DNA of 64,000 nucleotides. Origin: F23-D06 sp947167635. Lineage in GTDB: Bacteria > Bacteroidota > Bacteroidia > Bacteroidales > WCHB1-69. The DNA is taken from NCBI GenBank assembly GCA_947167635.1, contig CAMVIT010000002.1:44143-108142 (forward strand), in the 5' to 3' direction. The notes under the pieces were generated by a model. That model worked only from the letters and a program-made list of their open reading frames with translations. It made no database searches and was not told the origin of the DNA. The position numbers and the translations under genes are program-made. Shown here in pieces: positions 55,301-62,054 of the stretch; positions within the stretch are counted from its first letter, which is position 1, and every line of letters starts with the position of its first letter.

Positions 55301-56643
55301 TCGGGTGTTTTTTGCACCTGCTCACGGAAGAGGGAAACTATGTCCTGCGTGTCGTCATACGGCACATCCGTGTTGTTAAAACTGTCCAAAAGTGCAAGTT
55401 GCGATTGGGTGGCAATGTCAATGTCGCGAAGATGTTCCTTCGAGAGAAAACCTTCGACGACGGCTTCATAGCTTTCCATGATTTGGTCGATGAAAGCGTC
55501 GGAATATTTGTCGGCGTCGTACTCCACATCCAGATGTACTTGCCCGTCCAGGATGTAAGCCCGCAAGTAAAACGGAGAGAGGTGGGTCTCCACGCCAATG
55601 GGCTCCGCTTTCATCGGTTTCCCGCCCATCGTATCGTCACTCAGGAGCATCCCGTGCCACACGAAGTCCGTGGCCATCCGCAGTTGCAGGTCGTTCATCA
55701 AATCGCGGTACGAGTAAATCTCGTGCATACGGCAGCCCGTCATGAGATCCTGGCAGGATTGCATAAGCTGCAAAACCGTCGTCTCCTCGTCAAACTTCAG
55801 ATATACCGGCAGCGTTTTGACAAACATGCCTTGTGTACGTGCCAGTCGCTTGTCGCTGCGACCATTGTGGACCGTGTTGAACAGGGCCTCTTTGTCGCCC
55901 ACAAATTTGGCCAGCAGAAAGGCATACGCCGTTGTGAAAAAAGTGCTTTTGAAGACGCCTTTTTCGCGGCAAAAAGCATCAATATCCTCCAGTCTTGTTT
56001 GCAGGACACGGCTTTTCATGCCATCACGCGGAACAGACTCATCCAAATCGGGGATAAGTTCCGTACATGTGTCACCACAGTCGAAATGTTGGGCATACCA
56101 CTCTTTCCCCTCCTCAAAAGCAGGTGATTTTCGCAATTCGACTTCCTCGTATGCCATATCCATAAGAGAGAACGTTTCCGGCTCAATAGAGTTGCCTTCG
56201 TAAGCAGCGGAGATCTCCTGCAACATGTTATGGAACGAGGAGCCATCGTTTATAATGTGATGCACATCCATCAACAAGTAAAAGCGGTCGCCCTGGCGCA
56301 GAAGGCGAAAACGGAACAAGCGGCCGCCCTCCAAATCAAAGGGTTGCGGGAAGGATGCCTTCTCGGCCTCAATGTCCGAGACCTCTTCCAATTCAAGCGT
56401 CCAGGTCTCGTTGTCCATGTCAATGGTTTGCATGAGTTCGCCATCGTTGTTCAATTCGATTCTTGTAAAGAAGGCCGGATGCGCATGAACCATGGCCATC
56501 ACGGCTTGTCGCAGACGCTCGCCATCCAAAGAGCCGTCAATTTCGAATATAAACGGCAGATTGTAGCAGAGTTCACCTTTGTGAGCGACACATTCGGCAT
56601 AGATGCCGAGTTGAGAGGATATAAGGGGGGCTGTTCGTTTCAT
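49354..56643 (-). CDS. Two-module nonribosomal peptide synthetase, C-A-T-C-A-T-reductase
   Basis: 2429 residues. C1 (about 1-420) has HHIINDG at 128-134. A1 (about 425-915) has TSGTTGVPKG 581-590, YGPTE 712-716 and Lys907. T1 has its attachment Ser at 963 (GLTSIS). C2 (about 1025-1440) has HHLVSDG 1148-1154. A2 (about 1445-1935) has TSGSTGTPKG 1606-1615, YGPTE 1737-1741 and Lys1928. T2 has Ser1983 (LGGTS). The reductase (about 2055-2429) has TGATGFLG 2066-2073 and YINSK 2224-2228. All catalytic motifs are intact. Aligning to the GrsA pocket by eye gives D-A-M-F-L-V-C-I-F-K for A1 and D-A-M-F-L-G-I-I-C-K for A2, both fitting hydrophobic residues. An initiating C domain suggests N-acylation, and the reductase suggests release as an aldehyde. 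No thioesterase is present. Confidence 0.96.
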   Translation of the reverse strand: MKRTAPLISSQLGIYAECVAHKGELCYNLPFIFEIDGSLDGERLRQAVMAMVHAHPAFFTRIELNNDGELMQTIDMDNETWTLELEEVSDIEAEKASFPQPFDLEGGRLFRFRLLRQGDRFYLLMDVHHIINDGSSFHNMLQEISAAYEGNSIEPETFSLMDMAYEEVELRKSPAFEEGKEWYAQHFDCGDTCTELIPDLDESVPRDGMKSRVLQTRLEDIDAFCREKGVFKSTFFTTAYAFLLAKFVGDKEALFNTVHNGRSDKRLARTQGMFVKTLPVYLKFDEETTVLQLMQSCQDLMTGCRMHEIYSYRDLMNDLQLRMATDFVWHGMLLSDDTMGGKPMKAEPIGVETHLSPFYLRAYILDGQVHLDVEYDADKYSDAFIDQIMESYEAVVEGFLSKEHLRDIDIATQSQLALLDSFNNTDVPYDDTQDIVSLFREQVQKTPDNVAVVFKDKHFTYKELDELSDRIAAFVSLKGLGREDIVSVLIPRNEWMAIASMGILKAGCGYQPLDSSYPSERLNFMMKDAHVKLLIADEALRSIVSEYDGDVLLTQDIDSLPHATPEAMEPSPDDLFIMLYTSGTTGVPKGCQLTHRNLVCFCHMFKLHYDLGPQNNVAAYASYGFDANMMDMYPTLTSGATLHIIPEEIRLDLIALNDYFEQNHITHSFMTTQVGYQFATTIENHSLLHLTVGGEKLASLTPPASYTLHNCYGPTECTIFTNIYIVKKKLLNIPIGKAMDNVHLYVVDPQGHRLPVGASGELCISGPQVSRGYLNRPEKTAEVYVTNPYETDAKYARMYRSGDIVRYLPDGNIQFVGRRDGQVKIRGFRIELTEVEGIIRQFPGIENVTVQAFDEEGGGKFIAAYVVSDQKIDIEALNQFIMEEKPPYMVPAVTMQIDAIPLNQNQKVNKRALPKPEKKAAAVEGSNAPLNVLEQQIKEIVSEILGHEDFGITTVLGYVGLTSISAIKLAVQVNKRFNVALDAKSLVKSGSIQSIENMILSKLLHPDTSEVEGNADAETVTTTTCGLSHAQTGVYFDCMKNPLSTLYNIPMKIGFPADADTGRLAEAVRTLVKLHPQLTASFGNEGGNVVQTTHPDMEIDVPIAEMGEAELAVHKQDFVKPYNLKQAPLCRFEIVRTEKGVCLLSDMHHLVSDGGSYDLFIRQLCDLMEGNGVDAEKLSYAAFVNAEKEAEQTDSYAEAKQFFHDQLSQVDGVTELSSDLTNPHANGTVACVSSPLDWLVIDEYCRMHGLTPAHLTLSAVYYVLSRFANTEDICITTISSGRSNLSIQDTVGMFVNTLALSAKIEHQTVSDFIRQTRDKFDATLLHESYPFAQIAADYGLSAEIMFAYQIGVINHYSVSGTELSVESMELNVPKFPIAFYIREEDGKPCVSVEYDDGRYSKGMMQEMADSVANVAKAFVEQPDAVLESVSLLDKAQTDLLDSFNKTAVPYDDTETIVSLFRKSVQAHPHDTSVVFMNRSYTYQEVDEISDRIAAFIASKGLGHEDVVSVLIPRCEWMAIASLGVLKAGCAYQPLDPSYPAERLNFMMQDAHAKMLIADRELRSIVNEYVGEVLLTQDIPKLSDKSLSLSAANPEIRPHDLFILLYTSGSTGTPKGCQWEHRNIVAFCHWYHRKFALTADCRVSAYASYGFDACQMDMYSALTCGAAVYIIPEDIRLNLPELSRYFEAQQITHAFMTTQIAYQFATTQQCGTLRYLLTGGEKLAALTPPDNYTLVNIYGPTETTICITTFDVKETLKDIPVGKALDNMQLYVVDKQGNRLPVGAAGELWVAGPQVSRGYLNRPEKTAETYIPNPFGPGTVYRTGDIVRFQPDGNVQFVGRRDGQVKIRGFRIELKEVEAVIRQFPDVKDVTVQAFDYENGGKYIAAYIVSDTQIDVPLLNQFIARQKPSYMVPAATMQIDAIPLNQNQKVNRKALPAPVITAEDREYVAPANDLEKLFCDIYASILAMDRVGASDNFFDLGGTSLMVTRVIIEADKAGHHLAYGDLFDHPTPRLLADLISGNAPAEIRESDPIADYDYTAIHEMLKSNTLDAFRAGDRQTLGNVLLTGATGFLGIHVLNELIHSDAASICCLVRGKDDEDAKKRLQTLLFYYFDSSYDREFSTGRLSVACGDVTTDFGASFARGSIQTVFNCAAIVKHFSKGTEIEDVNIGGAERCVQFCLQTGARLVHISTYSTAGLSVNGNPAPGTTQTEQLLYFGQFMDNAYINSKFMAERIILEAMVRQGLNAKVLRVGNLSPRSTDGEFQINFQTNSAMGRVRAFRILGSYPYENSDVPMEFSPINEVAASIVALSATPKACCLFHPYNNHFVHFGDVMKELSVIGPAPEQVETEEFDCRLKAVKDDPQKAKFLSSLLAYQDMAHGQVSTMIPTDNTYTTQVLYRLGFRWSTTSWDYIDRFLTAIDGLGYFDESL

Positions 56644-56655
56644 TTTTTCAATCTG

Positions 56656-57990
56656 CTATTTTTTATAGTTAAACAGTTCGGGATTCACTCGCAGCATCAG
56701 CCATCCCCAATGGAGTTGGGAAGACGGATTCTTTCTTTTGAGGAATTCCATTGTCTCGGTACCAAACATAAAAGTATATCCACCGGACAATTGCACAAAT
56801 GGAAGAATATTCCAGCAGGCGTTCAACTCCAGCTCATGGCCAAGTGCTTTCGAATGGTCTCTGATGGCTGTGGCTGTGGCCAGGAAATGATATGCAGCCG
56901 TAAGGTCCACTTTAGGCACAGGCCTGTAATAACCTGATAAAAAAGCATTTTGCAAGCCTGGGGTAAAACCGTTGACGTATGTCTGCATATAAAAGAAGTC
57001 CATCGCCCCGTAGAATTTATGGTGGGAGCCGAACAACGGGCAGAAACCGCGTATCGTTTCATGACGGATAAGCCCCAGCTGGCCTTCCGCGGGCACAAGG
57101 AAGTTCGGGTCTCCGCTCAAGTAGTCGTAGCCCACACTCACCCCCCATTTGTCTGCTTCGTATGCAGCCTTCCCACTGCCCATGTAGGCGGAAATGGGGA
57201 TGTTGTGTTCCTCCTTGCCGAACTGGTAGTAGAAGGAACCCTCTATGTTCCAATTGCGAGGTCTATATTGAAGAAATGCGCCAGCGACATGTTGGTATTT
57301 GGTTTGATAATTATTCACATCACCCGCCTGCACCCCCACGTTCATGAAGAGCAACGAAAATCCGAGATTGATTTTGGTGTCATAGTGATACCATAATGTC
57401 TGCATTGTCTTGTACGGTTGGGCTCCGTTCTCATAGAATGTGCCGCCGTTGAGCCGTTCATTATTCTGGTTGTAGGCGACAACCAGGTGCAGTTTGTGGC
57501 CCTTGCCTTCGAATCCGACCTTGACAATATCGTGGGAGGCCGCTGTCATCGTCCAGTCATCCGATCCGATGATGCGCTGATCGTCGTAGTTCAGGGCTTG
57601 TCGGCCCACTTGCATGAAAAGGCCGTTGCGGGCAGTCAACTTGATCCAGGCCTCGTGAAGCTTGAACGCTCCGCCGCCCTGTTGTCCCCAAATGCCGGCA
57701 TGTTGGGGCGCAAGACGTATATTCAAAAACTTGTACTGATAATCCAAACGCAACCGCACACGCTCCATGAAGAAGGCTGCATAATCCTTGATCACATCGT
57801 TGGGGTCTTCGGCCTGCATGCCGCCATAACGAAATTCGCCACGTGTCATCATGTCGGCATTGACAGAAAACGAATGTACAATGTCGGGGACGGGCGTGAT
57901 CTTCACTGTGTCGGGAGACTGTGCCGAGGAGGGCAACGACAACAGCAGCAAGCTGCACATAAATGTCAGCAAAAAAACAACCTGTCTCAT
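56656..57990 (-). CDS. Alginate-export-type outer-membrane beta-barrel
   Basis: A 444-residue protein with a signal peptide (ending LPSSAQ). The alginate_exp/AlgE-like core is FMERVRLRLDYQYKFLNIRL, AWIKLTARNGLFMQVGRQALNYDDQRIIGSDDWTMTAASHD, AAYEADKWGVSVGYDYLSGD and a final LHWGWLMLRVNPELFNYKK. Members form monomeric barrels with a charged pore. It overlaps the STAS gene (ATGA) and ends 12 bases before the NRPS gene, so it is in the same transcript. It may let the product or a precursor cross the outer membrane, which is inference. The barrel ends in Lys rather than Phe. Confidence 0.82.
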   Translation of the reverse strand: MRQVVFLLTFMCSLLLLSLPSSAQSPDTVKITPVPDIVHSFSVNADMMTRGEFRYGGMQAEDPNDVIKDYAAFFMERVRLRLDYQYKFLNIRLAPQHAGIWGQQGGGAFKLHEAWIKLTARNGLFMQVGRQALNYDDQRIIGSDDWTMTAASHDIVKVGFEGKGHKLHLVVAYNQNNERLNGGTFYENGAQPYKTMQTLWYHYDTKINLGFSLLFMNVGVQAGDVNNYQTKYQHVAGAFLQYRPRNWNIEGSFYYQFGKEEHNIPISAYMGSGKAAYEADKWGVSVGYDYLSGDPNFLVPAEGQLGLIRHETIRGFCPLFGSHHKFYGAMDFFYMQTYVNGFTPGLQNAFLSGYYRPVPKVDLTAAYHFLATATAIRDHSKALGHELELNACWNILPFVQLSGGYTFMFGTETMEFLKRKNPSSQLHWGWLMLRVNPELFNYKK

Positions 57991-58286
57991 TCCAAACCGA
58001 ATAGCTTGTTAAACCCTGTCATGTCAAAGATACGTCGCAAATCGGTGTTCAAGTTTATAATGCTCACGTTCTTGTCTTTGGCTTTCTGATTTTTCAACAC
58101 GCTCAGGAAAAGACGAAGGCCGCTGCTGCTGATGTACGTCAGTTGTTCGCAGTCCAGGATAACATCCATATCGGATTCCATAATGGGCTGGAGATCTTTC
58201 TCCACTTGCACCACGGCGGCGGTGTCAAGTTCGCCCGCAAGTTTGGCCATCATGATGCCGTTTTCTTGTATGATAATGGTAGTCAT
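57987..58286 (-). CDS. STAS domain anti-anti-sigma-type protein
   Basis: A 99-residue single STAS domain: IIIQENGIMMAKLAGELDTAAVVQVEKDL, VILDCEQLTYISSSGLRLFLSVLKN (phosphorylatable Ser, probably Ser54, in the SSSGL turn) and a C-terminal helix FDMTGFNKLFGLE. Such proteins bind an anti-sigma kinase when unphosphorylated. The upstream gene encodes both a SpoIIE phosphatase and a kinase-type ATPase domain, 6 bases away, so the three elements of a partner switch are together. Confidence 0.92.
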   Translation of the reverse strand: MTTIIIQENGIMMAKLAGELDTAAVVQVEKDLQPIMESDMDVILDCEQLTYISSSGLRLFLSVLKNQKAKDKNVSIINLNTDLRRIFDMTGFNKLFGLE

Positions 58287-58292
58287 AAAAAT

Positions 58293-60263
58293 TTATTTAA
58301 TGGATTTACTGATTGTCAAAACATTTCTTTCGTTCACTCGCTCGTAATTGATGCTGTCGGTGAGCTGGCGGACGAGGTGGACGCCCAGGCCGCCAATGTT
58401 GCGTTCCTCGACAGAGAGGGTGATGTCAGCATCGGGCAAGGCTGTCGGATCGAAGGGTTTGCCACTGTCGGAAAGACGCAGTTGCAACATTTCCGCATTC
58501 CAGGAGACTTCTATCAAAACATCTCCTTTATGCCCAATTGGATAGGCATACGACATGGCGTTGACCACCAATTCTTCGGCGGCCAGCTGCAGCTCTTTCA
58601 GCGGCGACTCGCTCATGCCGACTTCCTGACCCACCGATTGCACAAAACTGTTCAATTCGGGAATGCGTTGCACGTCACAAGGAAGCGTCAAGCTGCGCAT
58701 GCTCTTGAAGGCCGAGACGGGTTTGTGATACTGCAAGGCTAACATGGTGAGATCATCGCTCTGCTCCGTGTCACCCACAAAAAGGGCTACCTCCGACTGC
58801 ATGGCGGTTATAAGCCGTTCTGGGGCCATGTCATTGGCCTGCGTCAGTCGCCGCAACACATCCAACACCCGATTCTCAGAAAAGAGCGCATGGTTGCAAT
58901 CCATAGCTTCGTTCAACCCATCGGAGTAAAGAAACAGGGTGGCACCGTCCGGAAGCACTGTTTCTTGCGCTTGAAAGGGGAAATTTTCCATGGCGCCCAC
59001 AGGCAAATTGGACTCAACCTCTAAATGTTCCACACGCCAGGTCGAGTCCTCGGCGGCTCCCACCAGCATGATGGGAGACCCATGGCCTGCATTGCAAAAA
59101 CGAAGTCGTCCTGTCGGCAAATCGAGCACGCCTAAGAAAAGTGTGACGAACATGTTCTGCGAATTGCTTGCGATAACGGTCTTGTTCATTGCGGCGACAA
59201 TTTGGTCGGGTTTGCTGTCGCGGTCAGTCAATGTGCGGAAAGCACTGCTCATCACGGCCATCAGCAGCGAAGCAGGCACGCCTTTGCCGCTGACGTCGCC
59301 AATGCAGAAGAAGAACTTCTCGTCGCGCAACTGGTAGTCATAGAGGTCGCCGCCCACCTGTTTGGCGGGTGTCAGCAAAGCATGGCAGACAATGTCCTTG
59401 CGTTGCGGAAACGACGCGGGCAGCAGTCCCCGCTGAATGTTGCCCGCCACACGCAGTTCACCTGTCAAACGGGCCTTGGACTCTTCGGAATCACGCAGAT
59501 GATTCACCATCTTCCGTGCAATCCAGAAGATGAAGCCCAGAAGCAGAATGTCGATACAGATGAGCAGCAGGGTCATGACCCACATTCGACGCTGCAATTT
59601 CTCACTTTGTGCCCGCAACGTCGTTTTAACCACAGAAGCTTCGTCCAGCCACGCCACAGGCATGTCCGCATAGTACACGGCGATGATGCTGTCCGAGCCG
59701 CCCCAAAGCGGGAAAGCATACGTGAACACCTGAATCCCATGTGTGTCATCCATATAGGAATCCGTCCATATCGCTTTTTTTGCTTCCAGGGAACTTTGAT
59801 ACCACTCGCGCTGGTAATAATTGAACAGTTGTGCATTGTACACATCGATGCGGATGGTGTCGCCGTCGCGATAAGCGGATGGTATGAAACAGCCTTTCAT
59901 ATTCTCGAAATAATCGGGACGAAAGGCGATGCCGCTACATGAAATGTGTTCATTGCTCTCCAATGTCAACCGCGCCACAGAGAAAAGACTGTCGGGAAGA
60001 TTGTCTCGGATGTACTGCTCTGCCAGCTTGGAAAAATCCCGCACAGCAATCTCCACCAACTGCTTTTCCTTTTCCATGCGCCTCTTGGAGATCCGATTGT
60101 CCAGATCATTCAGCTCGGTTTCCGTGTCTATCGCATTCTGACGCACGATATACAACCGCAAGACATCATTGACCACAAGCATCAAAATAATAATCAATAC
60201 AATGGCGACACTGTATTCTATATTTTTAATCTTGAACTTTGATATCGGGTTCTTAAAATTCAT
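58293..60263 (-). CDS. Membrane SpoIIE phosphatase with fused anti-sigma-type ATPase domain
   Basis: 656 residues: membrane segment 18-38, an extracytoplasmic sensor of Cache type (about 40-225, with REWYQSSLEAKKAIWTDSY and QVFTYAFPL), membrane segment 226-249, a linker (NIQRGLLPASFP), a SpoIIE/PP2C domain (GGDLYDY 304-310, GDVSGKG 322-328, NAGHGSP, YSDGLNEA, QSDDLT 501-506) and a C-terminal HATPase domain (about 525-656; LAAEELVVNAMSYAYP, LSDSGKPFDP, GGLGVHLV). The phosphatase should act on a phosphorylated STAS protein and the ATPase domain should phosphorylate it. The sensor ligand is unknown. Confidence 0.9.
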   Translation of the reverse strand: MNFKNPISKFKIKNIEYSVAIVLIIILMLVVNDVLRLYIVRQNAIDTETELNDLDNRISKRRMEKEKQLVEIAVRDFSKLAEQYIRDNLPDSLFSVARLTLESNEHISCSGIAFRPDYFENMKGCFIPSAYRDGDTIRIDVYNAQLFNYYQREWYQSSLEAKKAIWTDSYMDDTHGIQVFTYAFPLWGGSDSIIAVYYADMPVAWLDEASVVKTTLRAQSEKLQRRMWVMTLLLICIDILLLGFIFWIARKMVNHLRDSEESKARLTGELRVAGNIQRGLLPASFPQRKDIVCHALLTPAKQVGGDLYDYQLRDEKFFFCIGDVSGKGVPASLLMAVMSSAFRTLTDRDSKPDQIVAAMNKTVIASNSQNMFVTLFLGVLDLPTGRLRFCNAGHGSPIMLVGAAEDSTWRVEHLEVESNLPVGAMENFPFQAQETVLPDGATLFLYSDGLNEAMDCNHALFSENRVLDVLRRLTQANDMAPERLITAMQSEVALFVGDTEQSDDLTMLALQYHKPVSAFKSMRSLTLPCDVQRIPELNSFVQSVGQEVGMSESPLKELQLAAEELVVNAMSYAYPIGHKGDVLIEVSWNAEMLQLRLSDSGKPFDPTALPDADITLSVEERNIGGLGVHLVRQLTDSINYERVNERNVLTISKSIK

Positions 60264-60317
60264 ACATCCATCTGTTTTTCAACAATATATGCAAATAAGT
60301 TCAACCAATGGATTCGA

Positions 60318-61961
60318 TTACCAGAACACGGTATAAATGACGACCAACAACAGGCAGATGGCATAGGCAGCGATATTGAAGTTGCGGTCGGTCTTGAACA
60401 GGGCGCTGGTCGTCGGGATGGACTTGGGGTCATCGTCGGCAGGATTAGTGGCAAGACTCACCATCACGATGACGGCCATGGTCATGATACAAGTGTAGAA
60501 CATTTGGTCGAGGAACGGCATGTCAACAGGTAGGAACTTGAGAGCCAGTGCAATGGGAATGGAGAGCACCACACCCACGATGGCACCTTTGTTGGTGGTC
60601 TTCTTCCAGAACAAACCCAAGAGAAAGAGTGCCAGAATGCCTGGACTCACCAAGCCGGTGTATTCCTGGATGTACTGGAACATCTGTCCCACGTTGCCAA
60701 GCAGCGGGGCGATGAGACAAGCCACGAGCAAGGCGGCAATGGCAGCGATGCGGCCAACCTTTACCAAGTCGGCGTCGCGCCCGATCTTGATGCCCACCGA
60801 CGGGGCAAGATAGGGCTTGAAGATATCCATTGTGAAAATGGTGGCCGTGGAGTTGAGCATGGAGGCTAACGACGAGATAATAGCCGCAGCAAGTGCGGCG
60901 AGAACCAGACCTTTCAACCCGACAGGGATGAATGTACTGATGAGCCATGGGTAAGCATTGTCGTTGTTCAGCGCACCGTTGCCGAGCGTAAAGGCGTCCA
61001 CTGCGCCGTAACTGCCCTCTGTGAACATCACGTAGGCGATGATGCCCGGAACGACCACGATGAACGGGATGAGCAATTTCAGGAAGGCGGCAAACGCCAA
61101 GCCTTTTTGGGCTTCGGATATGGACTTGGCGGCCAATGCGCGTTGGATAATGTACTGGTTGAAGCCCCAATAGTAGAGGTTCGCGACCCAGAGGCCGCCC
61201 ACAAGCATCACAATGCCCGGAAGGTTTTTGAACTCGGGGTTGTCTTTGGAAAGTATCAGGTGAAAACGGTCTCCAGCCGTGTCGGCCATGTGTTGCACGC
61301 CGTGGAGCACCTTGCCGTCGGGACTGACATAATGCAAGGCGACGAGGGTCGTGATGACACCTCCGATGATGAGCATGCCCACTTGCAGCACATCGGTCCA
61401 CGCCACAGAAGAGAGACCGCCGCGCAGCGAGTAGCAGGCGGCCACCACAGCCAGTCCGATAATGGCGGGCACGATCAGCGAGCCGTCGCCCGTGCCTATG
61501 ATGGTGTCAATGGCCTTGCCGCCAAGGAAAAGCACGGACGTGAGATTGACGAAGATGAACAGGCCCAACCAGAAAACAGCCAGAATAGTCTTCAATTGTG
61601 GCGAGTATCGGCGTTCCACAAACTCTGGGATTGTATATATGCCCTGCTTGATGAAGACAGGCAGGAAAAACTTGGCCACAATGATGAGTGTGAGCGCGGC
61701 CATGAATTCGTAGGAAGCCACGGCAAAACCGCCCGCGAAACCCGAACCGGACATCCCGATGAACTGCTCCGCCGAGATGTTCGCGGCAATCAACGATGCG
61801 CCAATCGTCCACCAGGGCAGTGACTTGCTGGCCAGAAAGTAGTCTTCGGCGGTTCTTTTTTTCCGGTTTGTTCTATAACCAATCCAAATGCCCAATCCCA
61901 AGATGAGTAGAATGTAGGCTACGAAAACAATAATGTCTATAGTGTGAAATGCGGGATTCAT
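60318..61961 (-). CDS. sglT: vSGLT-like Na+/galactose symporter
   Basis: A 547-residue SSS-family transporter with about 14 membrane segments. The N-terminal half is very close to Vibrio vSGLT as I recall it: TAEDYFLASKSLPWWTIGASLIAANISAEQFIGMSGSGFAGGFAVASYEFMAALTLI, then GIYTIPEFVERRYSP and FWLGLFIFVNLTSVLFLGG. The galactose-contact positions are kept: Gln in SAEQF, Glu in ASYEF, Asn in YWGFNQYIIQR and Lys in FAAFLKLLIP. A galactokinase gene lies 1.5 kb upstream on the same strand, which supports galactose as substrate. It has its own promoter at 61986-61993 and may read into the downstream SpoIIE gene 54 bases away. Confidence 0.88.
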   Translation of the reverse strand: MNPAFHTIDIIVFVAYILLILGLGIWIGYRTNRKKRTAEDYFLASKSLPWWTIGASLIAANISAEQFIGMSGSGFAGGFAVASYEFMAALTLIIVAKFFLPVFIKQGIYTIPEFVERRYSPQLKTILAVFWLGLFIFVNLTSVLFLGGKAIDTIIGTGDGSLIVPAIIGLAVVAACYSLRGGLSSVAWTDVLQVGMLIIGGVITTLVALHYVSPDGKVLHGVQHMADTAGDRFHLILSKDNPEFKNLPGIVMLVGGLWVANLYYWGFNQYIIQRALAAKSISEAQKGLAFAAFLKLLIPFIVVVPGIIAYVMFTEGSYGAVDAFTLGNGALNNDNAYPWLISTFIPVGLKGLVLAALAAAIISSLASMLNSTATIFTMDIFKPYLAPSVGIKIGRDADLVKVGRIAAIAALLVACLIAPLLGNVGQMFQYIQEYTGLVSPGILALFLLGLFWKKTTNKGAIVGVVLSIPIALALKFLPVDMPFLDQMFYTCIMTMAVIVMVSLATNPADDDPKSIPTTSALFKTDRNFNIAAYAICLLLVVIYTVFW

Positions 61962-61985
61962 TCTTTAGAGGTTTTAAGCAGGGTG

Positions 61986-61993
61986 CAAAAGTA
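61986..61993 (-). promoter_or_regulatory. -7 box for sglT (and possibly the NRPS run)
   Basis: TACTTTTG followed by C on the minus strand, 25 bases upstream of the sglT ATG. I see no equally good box in the 54 bases between sglT and the SpoIIE gene. Confidence 0.6.
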
Positions 61994-62054
61994 CAAATTT
62001 TTGGCTATAGGCTGTTAGCTTATGGCTTCGTTCACTTCCATACTGGGCAAATTA

